A stretch of 64,000 nt of DNA from an uncultured Alphaproteobacteria bacterium (GTDB lineage Bacteria > Pseudomonadota > Alphaproteobacteria > UBA6615): the NCBI GenBank assembly GCA_943787445.1, contig CALSML010000026.1, positions 62,001-126,000 of the forward strand. Reading direction: 5' to 3'. The first letter of the stretch is position 1. Every line of letters begins with the position of its first letter. Both the position numbers and the translations under genes were made by a program. Positions 26,704-35,427 of this stretch are shown piece after piece. The notes beneath the pieces are model-generated. The model worked only from the letters and a program-made list of their open reading frames with translations, searched no databases and had not been told where the DNA came from.

Positions 26704-27631
26704 TCAATTGAACAGACTTGAAACCGAGGCTTCCTTGCTGATGCGGTTGATGGCCTCTCCGAGGAGAGGGGCAACCGTCAGCTGACGGATATTGCTCGCC
26801 ACACGGACCGCTTCGGTCGCCTGTATCGAGTCCGTCATCACCAGGTTTCCAACGGCGAAGCCGCAACACGCCCAACCGCACCGCCTGAGAGGACACCATG
26901 TGTCACGTAGGCAGAGACGGATTCGGCGCCTTGCTCCTTCAGCGCTGCGGCGGCGTTGCACAAGGTACCGGCGCTATCACAGATATCGTCGATCAGTATG
27001 CAATGTCGCCCGGCGACGTCACCGATGATGTTCATACCTTCGGAGACGCCAGCCCGTTCGCGGCGCTTATCAATGATCGCAAGGTCGGCGTCAAGCCGTT
27101 TGGCAGAGCCCGCGCGCCCTCACACACCCCCCACGTCGGGGAAATGACCACTGTTTCACCGTCTTTCGGGCCATTCCGATGTCCTCGGAGAACAGTGGGC
27201 CGGCAACAGATTGTCCACGGGGATGTCGAAAAACCCCTGAATCTGGCCGGCATGCAGGTCCAGCGTCAGGACGCGGTCGGCGCCGGCCGGGTGATCAGGT
27301 TGGCCACCAGCTTCGCCGAAATCGGGGTGCGCGGGCCGGTTTTCCGATCCTGCCGGGCATAACCGAAATATGGAATGACCGCTGTGATGCGGCGGGCTGA
27401 GCCGCGCCGCAATGCGTCCAGCGTGACCAGCAATTCCATCAGGTTGTCGTTGGCCGGATAGGACGTCGACTGCACGACGAAAACATCCTCGCCGCGGACA
27501 TTTTCGAGAATCTCCACGAACACTTCCATATCCGAGAACCGTCGGATTGAGGCGCGTGTGAGTTCAATATTAAGGTATGCCGAAATCGCCTCGGCAAGTG
27601 GACGATTGCTGTTGCATGCCAGCACCTTCAT
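26704..27631 (-). CDS. prs: Ribose-phosphate pyrophosphokinase (frameshifts)
   Basis: Joined length about 309 residues, normal for PRPP synthetase. It starts [20 protein letters not shown], with [40 protein letters not shown] and [13 protein letters not shown]. Later frames give the histidine-aspartate segment ([18 protein letters not shown]), the PRPP-loop region [20 protein letters not shown], and the end [13 protein letters not shown]. At least four shifts interrupt it. The enzyme makes the activated ribose for nucleotide, histidine and tryptophan synthesis and is essential. It heads the prs-rplY-pth-ychF operon; 179 bp upstream without a gene should hold the promoter. Confidence 0.9.
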
Positions 27632-27810
27632 CGTACTTGCCCCCGCACTGCCATCGCAGTGAATAATGGTTCCTTGAAACGCATTTGAATTTTGCGGAAC
27701 GCTGCCCGACCAACGCGATCAGGCACGTAGCTTCGGCGAGAAATTATCAACCCGCCCGGATCATGTAAACACGCTGAATCTGGGGATATCTTCGTCCCGC
27801 CGGATTGGTG

Positions 27811-28677
27811 TCAATTCCGTCCCTTGCCGGGTGGCGGCAGGAAGCCCTGACCCCAGTCAATCTGGGAAATCAGCTCAACAATTCCGGCAGCTGCAGCGAT
27901 GCCAGCCTGACGGGAAAGCTGTCCCCAATCCTGCTCGATCACGGTACGCGCGATGGGACTCGCCTGATCGATTCGGCCGATTTCGGTTCCGAACGGATCG
28001 GTCACGGCCCAACTGATGGCCACCTCGCTGAATTCGTCGTCGAGCCGGGTGATCGAAACACTGGCGGTGGCCACGAGTGTCTCATCGGAAGAGGTATTCG
28101 CCATGCGCGCGCCAAACTTTCCCAGAGCCTGTCGCAGGGCCGCCTGCAGCCGGATCGCCTCGGGCTGTGTGGTGCTCTTGATGTCACCGATGAAGATCGG
28201 AGGAGCTTTGACCTCCTGAATGTCATCTTGGCGGACCATCGCGGCAATGGGGCCTGCGGCCTGCGCGGCAAGCGCGGCCATCAGGTTCGGATCTGCAGCA
28301 ACCCAGCGGTCCACCGGTGTCCCTTCGATGGACTGGTTGTGTCGACCGACCTCGGTGCCGTCGAATTCGACCAGGATCCAGGCGATGATCGCGTTCTGGC
28401 CCCGGTCGATCACCTTGCCCACGAGGGTCAGGCTGGACCGGTTTCCCGCGCGCACATAGGCGGGCACATTCTGGTCGAGCAGCGCTTCGGCTGTGTTCTG
28501 TGCCAGCTTTTCGGCCGTTGCTGGTGGGGCATCCGCGATAGGTAGAACCCGGATGCCGCGGAAATCGGCCTGTTGCAGTAGGGTGTTGGGGGCTTTGCGG
28601 TCCGCTTCGAAGGGGCGCGGGACTGGCTGGCAGGCAACAAGGGCCATCAGGACGGAGCTCAGGAAGCTAAATCGCAC
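27811..28677 (-). CDS. Putative lipoprotein of unknown function
   Basis: 288 residues. The N-terminus MRFSFLSSVLMALVACQPVP is a lipoprotein signal with lipobox LVAC and lipidated Cys16. The mature protein has alternating beta-alpha segments (FRGIRVLPIADAPPATAEKL, NRSSLTLVGKVIDRGQNAII and others) and a mid-region PPIFIGDIKSTTQPEAIRLQ that recalls two-repeat proteins which assess envelope components. No catalytic motif is visible. It lies between pgeF and prs, a position often taken by a similar hypothetical protein in related alphaproteobacteria. Localisation to the inner face of the outer membrane or to the periplasm is inferred. Confidence 0.8.
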   Translation of the reverse strand: MRFSFLSSVLMALVACQPVPRPFEADRKAPNTLLQQADFRGIRVLPIADAPPATAEKLAQNTAEALLDQNVPAYVRAGNRSSLTLVGKVIDRGQNAIIAWILVEFDGTEVGRHNQSIEGTPVDRWVAADPNLMAALAAQAAGPIAAMVRQDDIQEVKAPPIFIGDIKSTTQPEAIRLQAALRQALGKFGARMANTSSDETLVATASVSITRLDDEFSEVAISWAVTDPFGTEIGRIDQASPIARTVIEQDWGQLSRQAGIAAAAGIVELISQIDWGQGFLPPPGKGRN

Positions 28678-28735
28678 AACTGACCATCATGGCTGCGATG
28701 GACATGAATATGAGCATGTACAGATAGGGCATGGG

Positions 28736-29515
28736 TCAGATGTCGGCCTGCAGGGTGATCAGGGACAGATTGCGTCCGTAATCCGGTTCCGCGCGATGGC
28801 AGCTGCGGCGGTAGCTGAAAAAGCTGTCATCGCTGTAGGTGTCGTGTCCGGTAATATTCGCATCGACGATGTCCGACTGGGTGAGCCGGGATTTTACAAA
28901 GGCGGGCAGATCGAAGAGGAGGCGGTCGGAGTTCGGTTTTTCGGTGAAAAATCTTTCATTGGCGCGGTCCTGTTTCAGAAACCCGGTCGGAAACTCAGGC
29001 CCGACTTCATAGGATTCGGGGCCGATGCAGGGCCCGACCACGGCGATGATCTGCTCGGTTCTTGCGCCCCGGTCCAGCATCGCCGCGATGGTGGCGCCGA
29101 CCACGCCGTCGAGCGCGCCGCGCCATCCTGCATGGGCGGCTCCCACAATGCGGGCCTTCGGGTCGGCAAAAAGGACTGGCGCGCAATCTGCGGCGAGCAC
29201 ACCGATCGCAACCCCCGGCGTCGTACAGACAAGGGCGTCAGCGCGCGGCGGTGCGTCGTCCCAGTTGTCATCTGCATCGATCACGGTTACCGAATGCACC
29301 TGATAGAGGGTTCGCAAGCGATCGGTTTTGACACCGACCACCTGGGCCGCTCGCGCGCGGTTTTCGCGGATATGATCAGGGTCATCATCCGAGCCCAGGC
29401 CACAATTCAATCCGGCATAGATGCCACGGCTCACGCCGCCTTCCCGGGACAGGAATGCGTGGCGTATGCCGGGTGCGGCGGAGAGTGAATCCGCAGTGAT
29501 GTGAGAAGTCTTCAT
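28736..29515 (-). CDS. pgeF: Peptidoglycan editing factor PgeF / polyphenol-oxidase-family protein
   Basis: 259 residues from the ATG at 29515; an upstream in-frame ATG (29563) would overlap the preceding gene by about 44 bases. The YfiH/LACC1 fold is shown by IRHAFLSREGGVSRGIYAGL, the metal-site segments GVLAADCAPVLFADPKARIV, VGAAHAGWRGALDGVVGATI and GPCIGPESYEVGPEF. The conserved Cys and His ligands are present. E. coli PgeF removes L-Ser mis-incorporated at the first peptide position of peptidoglycan precursors; LACC1-type homologues act on purine nucleosides. It follows the MidA-like gene by four bases. Confidence 0.9.
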   Translation of the reverse strand: MKTSHITADSLSAAPGIRHAFLSREGGVSRGIYAGLNCGLGSDDDPDHIRENRARAAQVVGVKTDRLRTLYQVHSVTVIDADDNWDDAPPRADALVCTTPGVAIGVLAADCAPVLFADPKARIVGAAHAGWRGALDGVVGATIAAMLDRGARTEQIIAVVGPCIGPESYEVGPEFPTGFLKQDRANERFFTEKPNSDRLLFDLPAFVKSRLTQSDIVDANITGHDTYSDDSFFSYRRSCHRAEPDYGRNLSLITLQADI

Positions 29516-29519
29516 GGTT

Positions 29520-30679
29520 TCAGCTATCGGTCTCGAACCCGGCGAGATGCGAAATGCGGTCATCGGTGATGGCCAGTACCTTGAACAGGATGCCCATTTC
29601 AGCGGGCGCGATCAAGCGTGTGACGGCGGTGCGGATGTCATGCGCCTGAACGACATTCGCCCTCTTCAACAGCGTGTTCATGCGCTCTGCAATGCCGAGC
29701 CTCTGCAGGAACACGCCTTGATCGACGGGACCCCAGACCTTGGTTTTGGCGGAATGCGCCGTTTCGGTCACCAGCTGGAAATTCACATGCGCGGTCAGGT
29801 CGCTATCACCGGGTGTGTCGAGCGGGTCGACCGGGCGGTGTTTGCGGACGGCCTGCAGGGTCTGGCCAATTTCGTGGCGGGTATAACCATAGTCGATGAT
29901 CAGGCCTGCACCGCCATTCCGGAACAGCTGATGGGACAGGTCCGAGACCAGGCTTTGCACCGCCGGGGCGTGTTCGAAGATGGAACCGTCTTCGGCCTCC
30001 TGAGGTGCTGGGTCACATCCCGGGCAGGCAATTTGTGGCGCCGGTGAATGCCGAAGCAAAACCGGTCATGGGTGTCATCGAGAGTGACGACACGTTCGCA
30101 CCATTGGCCTTCGAGCTTGATGAATTGCTGCACGGGCAGGGCATCGAGAAACTCATTGGCAATGAAGATTGCCGGGGTACGGCCCAGATCGGGCAGTTCG
30201 GAATGCCAGATGATGTTCTCGCCGCGCAGGGTGGTTTGCTGGATTTCGCGCAATACCGGGCTGGTTTCGACCAGATGCAGACTGGCGGCCGCGCGGCAGG
30301 CGGGCACCATGTGCAGGGCGCGCAGGGCATCGGCCATCAGTGTGCCGCGGCCCGGGCCCAGTTCGATCAGCGCAAAGGCCGCGGGCGCCCCCATCTTCTG
30401 CCACGTATCGGCGCACCACAGGCCGATGAGTTCGCCGAAGACCTGCGAGATTTCCGGTGATGTCGTGAAGTCGCCGGCCGCGCCGAAAGGATCACGGGTG
30501 GTGTAATAGCCACCATCAGCATCGCCGAGCGCGGTTTGCATGAACTCAGCCACACTGATCGGGCCGTTGTGCCGGATGCGGTGTTTCAGGCGCGCGATGA
30601 CCGGGTTCTCGGCCGCCACCGGCCCATCCTCATCGGGTGCTGGCGGATGGTGTCCGGGATGTGGTCGTGAGCCGTTCAT
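29520..30679 (-). CDS. MidA/NDUFAF7-like SAM-dependent methyltransferase (one frameshift)
   Basis: Joined length about 386 residues. The N-terminal part has HNGPISVAEFMQTALGDADG, YYTTRDPFGAAGDFTTSPEI and the SAM-binding loop FALIELGPGRGTLMADALRA, then IFIANEFLDALPVQQFIKLE. After a shift near 30045 it continues GGAGLIIDYGYTRHEIGQTL and DLTAHVNFQLVTETA. This is the COG1565 family; the mitochondrial member methylates an arginine of a complex I subunit. The ATG at 30679 lies 50 bases inside lgt; GTG at 30619 (VAAENPVIARLKHRI) is a likely better start with a shorter N-terminus. Confidence 0.87.
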
Positions 30680-31478
30680 GGGTCACGGCATAGACGATGA
30701 AACCGAGGCCTGCAATGGCGATTGGCGCAGACAGGACCTGTCCCATGGTGATGCCCCAGGCCAGAAAACCGCCGTCACCGACATAGGTGTCGGGTTGACG
30801 GAAGAGTTCGACGAACATCCGCGCCAGGCCATAGCCCGCCAGAAACACGCCGGCGATCAGGCCGGGGCGCAGTCGGGCTGTGGTCAGTCGGGCCATGACA
30901 AGCAGGATGACGAAGAGCAACAGCCCCTCGAGACCGGCTTCGTAAAGCTGGCTGGGATGGCGGCCGAGCTCGCCGCCGGTGGGAAAGACGAAGGCCCAGG
31001 GGACATCGGTCGCCCGGCCATAGAGCTCGCCATTGATGAAATTCGCCAGCCGGCCGAGGAACAGCCCGATCGGGGCCGCGGCGGCCACCAGATCGGCCAG
31101 CGAGAGAACATGGATGTTGTGGCGGCGTGCATACAAATATACCGCGACTACCACACCTATCAGCCCCCCGTGAAAGGACATCCCACCATTCCACACAGCG
31201 AAGATCTGCAACGGGTTCTCGAGGAAGTATCCGGCCTGATAGAAGCTGACAAAACCTAGGCGCCCGCCCATGATCACACCCACGATGGCCCAACTGAAGA
31301 AGTCGCCGACCTGCTGTCCGGTCAGGGTCGTCGGCGGGCGGCGAAGCAGCCAGAGGATGTAACCCCAGCCCGCCAGCAATCCGGTGATGAAGGCCAGCGC
31401 GTACCAGCGGATGACGATGGGTCCGATGGCAAGGGCGACCGGGTCGAAATCGGGGAAGGGGATTGGGCCGCTCATCAA
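30630..31478 (-). CDS. lgt: Prolipoprotein diacylglyceryl transferase
   Basis: 282 residues, about seven membrane helices. Diagnostic motifs: IGPIVIRWYALAFITGLLAG, MSFHGGLIGVVVAVYLYARR and GLFLGRLANFINGELYGRAT, the Lgt signature, followed by PSQLYEAGLEG. It transfers diacylglycerol from phosphatidylglycerol to the lipobox cysteine of prolipoproteins in the inner membrane, for example the lipoprotein encoded three genes downstream. All catalytic-region residues visible are intact. It probably heads a lgt-midA-pgeF transcription unit, 27 bp after hldD on the same strand. Confidence 0.95.
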   Translation of the reverse strand: MMSGPIPFPDFDPVALAIGPIVIRWYALAFITGLLAGWGYILWLLRRPPTTLTGQQVGDFFSWAIVGVIMGGRLGFVSFYQAGYFLENPLQIFAVWNGGMSFHGGLIGVVVAVYLYARRHNIHVLSLADLVAAAAPIGLFLGRLANFINGELYGRATDVPWAFVFPTGGELGRHPSQLYEAGLEGLLLFVILLVMARLTTARLRPGLIAGVFLAGYGLARMFVELFRQPDTYVGDGGFLAWGITMGQVLSAPIAIAGLGFIVYAVTHERLTTTSRTPSASTR

Positions 31479-31505
31479 ATATCCCGTCCGGGAAATACTG
31501 GTTTG

Positions 31506-32483
31506 TTAGACGTATTGATCGTTGCTCTCGAGATAGTCCCCCACATAGGAACGCACACCGTCTTCGAGCGTGGTGAACGGTGTATCGTAGCCAGCTGCGC
31601 GCAGCCGGTCCATTCGCGCTTCCGTGAAGTATTGGTACTGGTTGCGCATATTGTCGGGCATGGGGATGTATTCGACATCCCGCGGCATATCCAGCGTGTT
31701 GAAGATCGCTGCAGCCAGATCGTCGAAAGAGCGCGCCTGGCCGGTGCCGAGATTGAAAATCCCGCTGACCTGCGGCGAATCCAGCAGCCACTGCATCACC
31801 GAGACAGTGTCCGAGACATGGACAAAGTCGCGGAGTTGTCCGCCATCTGCATAGTTCGGGTCATGGGACTTGAACAGGCGGGCCTTTTTGTTTTCACGGA
31901 TTTGCTGCCAGAACTGGGGCACCACGCTGCGCTGTCCGCCCTTGTGATACTCGTTCGGGCCGTAAACATTGAAAAAGCGTAGCCCTGCCCATTGCGGTGG
32001 CGCGATGCCGGCTCCGGCCATCTGCACCGCGGCCCGGTCGAACAGGAGCTTCGACCAGCCATAGGGATTGAGGGGTTTCAGGCGCTGCAATGCGTCGGGA
32101 TCGTTGCTGTCATCAAAACCGCGTTCCCCGGCGCCATAGGTTGCGGCCGATGATGCATAGATGAAGGGGATCTGATGGCGGGTCGCCCGTTCCCAGAGGC
32201 GCAGGCTCAACAGGTAGTTGTTGCGCATGATCAGGTCGACATTGCGTTCGACGGTTGATGAGATTGCGCCCATATGGAAGATCGCATCGGGTTTTCGTGA
32301 CACCGAATCGAGCCATGGCAGGAGCTCATCCGGCGCAACAGTTTCCAGCCCGCCACGCTTGTTGAGGTTGTACTGGTTGGACTCGTCCAGCCTGTCGCTG
32401 ACGACAATCTCCTGTCCGGACGCGGCGAGAGCTGCGACCAGATTGGAACCGATAAAGCCCGCACCACCTGTAACCAGATACAT
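31506..32483 (-). CDS. hldD: ADP-L-glycero-D-manno-heptose-6-epimerase
   Basis: 325 residues, an extended short-chain dehydrogenase. The NADP-binding motif TGGAGFIGSN is at residues 5-14 and the catalytic YxxxK is in YGWSKLLFD. HMGAISSTVERNVDLIMRNN and FRFFNVYGPNEYHKGGQRSV-like blocks (here LRFFNVYGPNEYHKG) identify the HldD subfamily. It inverts C6 of ADP-D-glycero-D-manno-heptose for the lipopolysaccharide inner core, so the organism is Gram-negative with heptose-containing LPS. The frame is intact. It is divergent from ubiK, with 119 bp between. Confidence 0.93.
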   Translation of the reverse strand: MYLVTGGAGFIGSNLVAALAASGQEIVVSDRLDESNQYNLNKRGGLETVAPDELLPWLDSVSRKPDAIFHMGAISSTVERNVDLIMRNNYLLSLRLWERATRHQIPFIYASSAATYGAGERGFDDSNDPDALQRLKPLNPYGWSKLLFDRAAVQMAGAGIAPPQWAGLRFFNVYGPNEYHKGGQRSVVPQFWQQIRENKKARLFKSHDPNYADGGQLRDFVHVSDTVSVMQWLLDSPQVSGIFNLGTGQARSFDDLAAAIFNTLDMPRDVEYIPMPDNMRNQYQYFTEARMDRLRAAGYDTPFTTLEDGVRSYVGDYLESNDQYV

Positions 32484-32602
32484 CTGTCACTCCGATTGTT
32501 GGCCGATTTATAGGCGCGTGCGACGGCGCGCCGCAATCTATCGTGCTTGTTCGTTCTATGCGCGGAAGCGTAGTCTCGAGGGTCTGACAAGGAGTAATCG
32601 AC

Positions 32603-32896
32603 GTGCAGACACGAAGCCGAATTCTCGATGACATTGCCCGCCTGACCAATGGTGCTGCCGGTGTGGCTAGCGGACTGCGTGATGAGGTGGAAACCCTCGT
32701 GCAGCAACGCCTCGAACGGGTGCTCGAGAACCTGGACCTTGTTCGACGGGAAGAGTTCGAAGCGGTCGAGGCGGTTGCGATCCGCGCCCGAGAAGCCCAG
32801 GAAGCGCTCGAGAAGCGCGTTGCGACCCTGGAAAAGAAACTGGCATCCGCCGCGGCAAAGAAGCCTGCCACAAAGCCGAAAACACCCAAATCCTGA
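32603..32896 (+). CDS. ubiK: Ubiquinone biosynthesis accessory factor UbiK (BMFP family)
   Basis: 97 residues starting at GTG 32603, eleven bases after the AAGGAG site. The first 40 residues (RILDDIARLTNGAAGVASGL) are the amphipathic N-terminal helix of the BMFP/YqiC family, followed by a long coiled-coil (REEFEAVEAVAIRAREAQEA) and a lysine-rich tail. UbiK trimerises on membranes and supports the UbiJ-dependent aerobic ubiquinone complex. The presence of the bc1 operon in the window agrees with a ubiquinone-based chain. Confidence 0.9.
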   Translation: MQTRSRILDDIARLTNGAAGVASGLRDEVETLVQQRLERVLENLDLVRREEFEAVEAVAIRAREAQEALEKRVATLEKKLASAAAKKPATKPKTPKS

Positions 32897-33094
32897 GGCA
32901 TCCGGGCACTCGTCAAGACCGCGCCAGCGAAACTTTACTGTCCACAACCCCCGTGGTTGCGGCGCAGCACGCCTTCATGACAATCTACTTCCTGTAGTGG
33001 TTGAACCCGTTTAACCCCCAATATTTCGTAACTTTTACAAGATATTGTGGGTTGGTCGGTGTTTGAACCAATGGTGTTCAGGAGGCCGACCCAT

Positions 33095-33595
33095 ATGGGC
33101 AATTTGTCCCAATCCATCTTCGATCAGACCATGCACCCCCTCGACCTGGTCGAGGAGACGGTTGCCATGCGGGATTGGGCCGTGGATCGCATTGCACGTG
33201 ATGAGTTGCTGGCGGAAGCGGGCGGGCGCTGGTGCGACTATCACACGATGTTCAATTGGATCGATGAAATCGGCGCCCTGCAGATTACCTGCGCGTTCGA
33301 CATTCGCACGCCACCCGAACGGCGGTCTGCCGTTCTCGAACTGCTGGCCGTGCTGAACGAGCGTCTTGGCATCGGGCATTTCGATATCGGTACGGAAGAT
33401 GGCCTGCCGGCCTATCGCCACGCACTCCTGTTGCGTGGTGGCTCGCTTTCGGCTGAGCAGGTCGAGGATATGATCGATATCGCATTGCACGAGCTCGACC
33501 GGTTTTATCCGGCATTCCAGTATGTCGTCTGGGGCAATCAGAGCGCCCAGACGGCTGTGAGTTCGGTGGTGTTCGAAACGGTCGGCGAAGCCTGA
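33095..33595 (+). CDS. YbjN domain-containing protein
   Basis: 166 residues from the ATG at 33095, which has a good AGGAGG site 14 bases upstream; the open frame starts at 33047 but that part is unconserved. Features of the YbjN family are HPLDLVEETVAMRDWAVDRI, MFNWIDEIGALQITCAFDIR, LLAVLNERLGIGHFDIGTED and the final FYPAFQYVVWGNQSA. The fold resembles type III secretion chaperones, and E. coli YbjN is a stress-response protein without known enzymatic activity. Directly upstream of proC by 22 bp, an arrangement common in alphaproteobacteria. Confidence 0.88.
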   Translation: MGNLSQSIFDQTMHPLDLVEETVAMRDWAVDRIARDELLAEAGGRWCDYHTMFNWIDEIGALQITCAFDIRTPPERRSAVLELLAVLNERLGIGHFDIGTEDGLPAYRHALLLRGGSLSAEQVEDMIDIALHELDRFYPAFQYVVWGNQSAQTAVSSVVFETVGEA

Positions 33596-33617
33596 TCATT
33601 CAGGAGTAGGGACAGAC

Positions 33618-34424
33618 GTGACCAAATCCGGTTCCATACTTCTCGTCGGTTGCGGCAAGATGGGCAGCGCCCTGATGGCGGGCTGGATCGAGCGTGGCAC
33701 TGCAGCGGATACGATTTTCGTTGTTGATCCGGCGGGACCGGCCGTCCCGGATGGCGTCAGGGTCGGCGCCGGATTACCTGACGTTCCTGGAGATTTTCGC
33801 CCGGCTGTGATTGTCCTCGCCGTGAAACCCCAGATGATGGATGACGTGGTTACGCCCTACCGGCCGCTTGTTTCGCCGGACACGGTGTTTCTGTCGATCG
33901 CTGCGGGCCGCAACATCCGCTCGTTTGAAAATATTCTCGGTACCGAAGCAGGGATTGTGCGTGCCATGCCCAACACCCCGGCCGCGGTGGGACGAGGGAT
34001 CACGGTTCTGTTCTCCAACACGCGTGTCGGGCCGGCGCAGCAGCAATCCTGCGAGGCCTTGATGTCTGCTGTGGGCGCCGTGGCCTGGATTCAGGATGAA
34101 AGCCTGATGGACGCCGTGACCGGGCTCTCGGGCAGTGGTCCGGCTTATGTTTTTTACCTGGTCGAGGCGATGGCTCAAGCCGGTGTCGAAGCCGGTTTGC
34201 CAGCTGACCTTGCGACGCAACTTGCACGGGAGACTGTCGCCGGAGGCGGTGAACTTCTGGCGCAAAGTGATGATTCCGCTTCGACCCTCCGTGAGAATGT
34301 GACCAGTCCCGGCGGAACGACAGCTGCGGCTCTGGACATTCTGATGTCTGATGATGGTCTGACACGACTGATGACCCGGGCCATTGCGCGTGCGACAGAA
34401 CGTTCGCGAGAACTCGCCGGATAG
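33618..34424 (+). CDS. proC: Pyrroline-5-carboxylate reductase
   Basis: 268 residues starting at GTG 33618. The dinucleotide-binding motif is ILLVGCGKMGSALMAGW. IVLAVKPQMMDDVV, IVRAMPNTPAAVGRGITVLF and the signature MDAVTGLSGSGPAYVFYLVE with GVEAGLPADLATQLARETV complete the family pattern. It reduces pyrroline-5-carboxylate to proline in the cytoplasm. The end VTSPGGTTAAALDILMSDDG is intact. It is co-directional with the YbjN gene upstream and the TetR-like gene downstream. Confidence 0.95.
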   Translation: MTKSGSILLVGCGKMGSALMAGWIERGTAADTIFVVDPAGPAVPDGVRVGAGLPDVPGDFRPAVIVLAVKPQMMDDVVTPYRPLVSPDTVFLSIAAGRNIRSFENILGTEAGIVRAMPNTPAAVGRGITVLFSNTRVGPAQQQSCEALMSAVGAVAWIQDESLMDAVTGLSGSGPAYVFYLVEAMAQAGVEAGLPADLATQLARETVAGGGELLAQSDDSASTLRENVTSPGGTTAAALDILMSDDGLTRLMTRAIARATERSRELAG

Positions 34425-34463
34425 GCTGCAGCCGCAAGTGATTTGCGGTACATTCAACCCATC

Positions 34464-35078
34464 ATGAACGAAGATCAGAACAACCCGGCGGATCGCCTTG
34501 TCGATGCCACGCTGGCACATGTGGCCGCGTTCGGTTGGCGGGGAATCGAGGTTGCGGATGTGGTAGAGCGTGCCGGTCTGCGCCCGGACGAGGCCTACGC
34601 GCTGTGTCCGGACCGTGTCCATTTGCTGAACATGTTTGCGCGCCGGGTTGATCTGGCAAGCGTCGCCGGGGCCGGGACACCGCCGGAGGGTTTTGAGGCG
34701 CGATATGACATGTTGCTGGATATCCTCATGCATCGTTTCGAGACGATGAATCCGCACAGAAGCATTGTGTCGCACGTTCTGACGGAGGTTGTCCGGGAAC
34801 CCGATACGTTGCTTGGCGTATTGCCACAGAGCCAGCGCTCCTTTGCCTTTCTTGCCGGTGCGGCCGGTTTCCCGAATTCGGGCTGGCAGGGCGTGATCTT
34901 TGCGAAGGCCCTTTCCGCGGTCTGGCTGTCCACACAACGCATCTGGCTGAAGGATGAGAGCGATGATCTGTCGGAGACCATGGCGGCATTGGATCGAAAC
35001 CTACGCCGTGCGATGGACACACTAGATCCGGTTCTGGGCTCCCTTTTCGGAGCAGGAAAAACGGACGTGGGAGGCTGA
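34464..35078 (+). CDS. TetR/COQ9-like helix-turn-helix protein
   Basis: 204 residues from ATG 34464 (an ATG at 34443 is in frame but has a poorer context). The N-terminal 60 residues, RLVDATLAHVAAFGWRGIEV and ADVVERAGLRPDEAYAL, form a TetR-type helix-turn-helix. The rest is helical and resembles the TetR/COQ9-like rpsU-divergently-linked or COQ9 proteins (LDILMHRFETMNPHRSIVSH, LSAVWLSTQRIWLKDESDDL). COQ9 binds isoprenoid intermediates of ubiquinone synthesis; the ubiK gene nearby makes that role thinkable. A DNA-binding regulator is equally possible. Confidence 0.72.
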   Translation: MNEDQNNPADRLVDATLAHVAAFGWRGIEVADVVERAGLRPDEAYALCPDRVHLLNMFARRVDLASVAGAGTPPEGFEARYDMLLDILMHRFETMNPHRSIVSHVLTEVVREPDTLLGVLPQSQRSFAFLAGAAGFPNSGWQGVIFAKALSAVWLSTQRIWLKDESDDLSETMAALDRNLRRAMDTLDPVLGSLFGAGKTDVGG

Positions 35079-35082
35079 GTCG

Positions 35083-35418
35083 ATGGATATTACCTTCGAT
35101 GATTTCGCCAAGGTTGATGTACGTGTCGGCACAGTCGTGGACGCACAACCCTTTCCGGAGGCCCGCCGTCCGGCGATCAAGCTCTGGGTGGATTTTGGTG
35201 AGAGTCTGGGTGTGAAGAAAACCTCGGCTCAGCTAACGGTGCACTACACACCGGAAGAACTAGTCGGACGGCAGGTGGCAGCGGTGGTCAATTTCCCACC
35301 CAAACAGATTGGGAGGTTCATGTCGGAAATACTGGTTTTGGGGATCCCCGATCCGGATGGCGCGGTTGTGCTTTTTGCCATCGACAAACCGGTGCCCAAT
35401 GGTGGACGCCTGTTCTAA
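35083..35418 (+). CDS. csaA: CsaA-type tRNA-binding domain protein
   Basis: 111 residues, a single OB-fold of the EMAP-II/Arc1p class. FAKVDVRVGTVVDAQPFPEA and ARRPAIKLWVDFGESLGVKK are followed by VGRQVAAVVNFPPKQIGRFM, SEILVLGI and the end PVPNGGRLF, which is the CsaA signature. Such proteins dimerise and bind tRNA; B. subtilis CsaA has export-chaperone activity. It begins four bases after the TetR-like gene stop, so the two are co-transcribed. Its stop sits in a perfect inverted repeat. Confidence 0.92.
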   Translation: MDITFDDFAKVDVRVGTVVDAQPFPEARRPAIKLWVDFGESLGVKKTSAQLTVHYTPEELVGRQVAAVVNFPPKQIGRFMSEILVLGIPDPDGAVVLFAIDKPVPNGGRLF

Positions 35419-35425
35419 GAACAGG
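35409..35425. repeat. Perfect inverted repeat across the csaA stop codon
   Basis: CCTGTTC (35409-35415) and GAACAGG (35419-35425) flank the TAA stop. The seven-base stem with a three-base loop lies between convergent csaA and the sensor kinase gene and could slow or end transcription from both sides, though no T tract follows. Confidence 0.4.
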
Positions 35426-35427
35426 TC

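Noticed and set aside
24107..27631. Pseudogenisation of the prs-rplY-pth-ychF operon
   Set aside because: These functions are essential or nearly so and all motifs survive in alternate frames; sequence error fits better.
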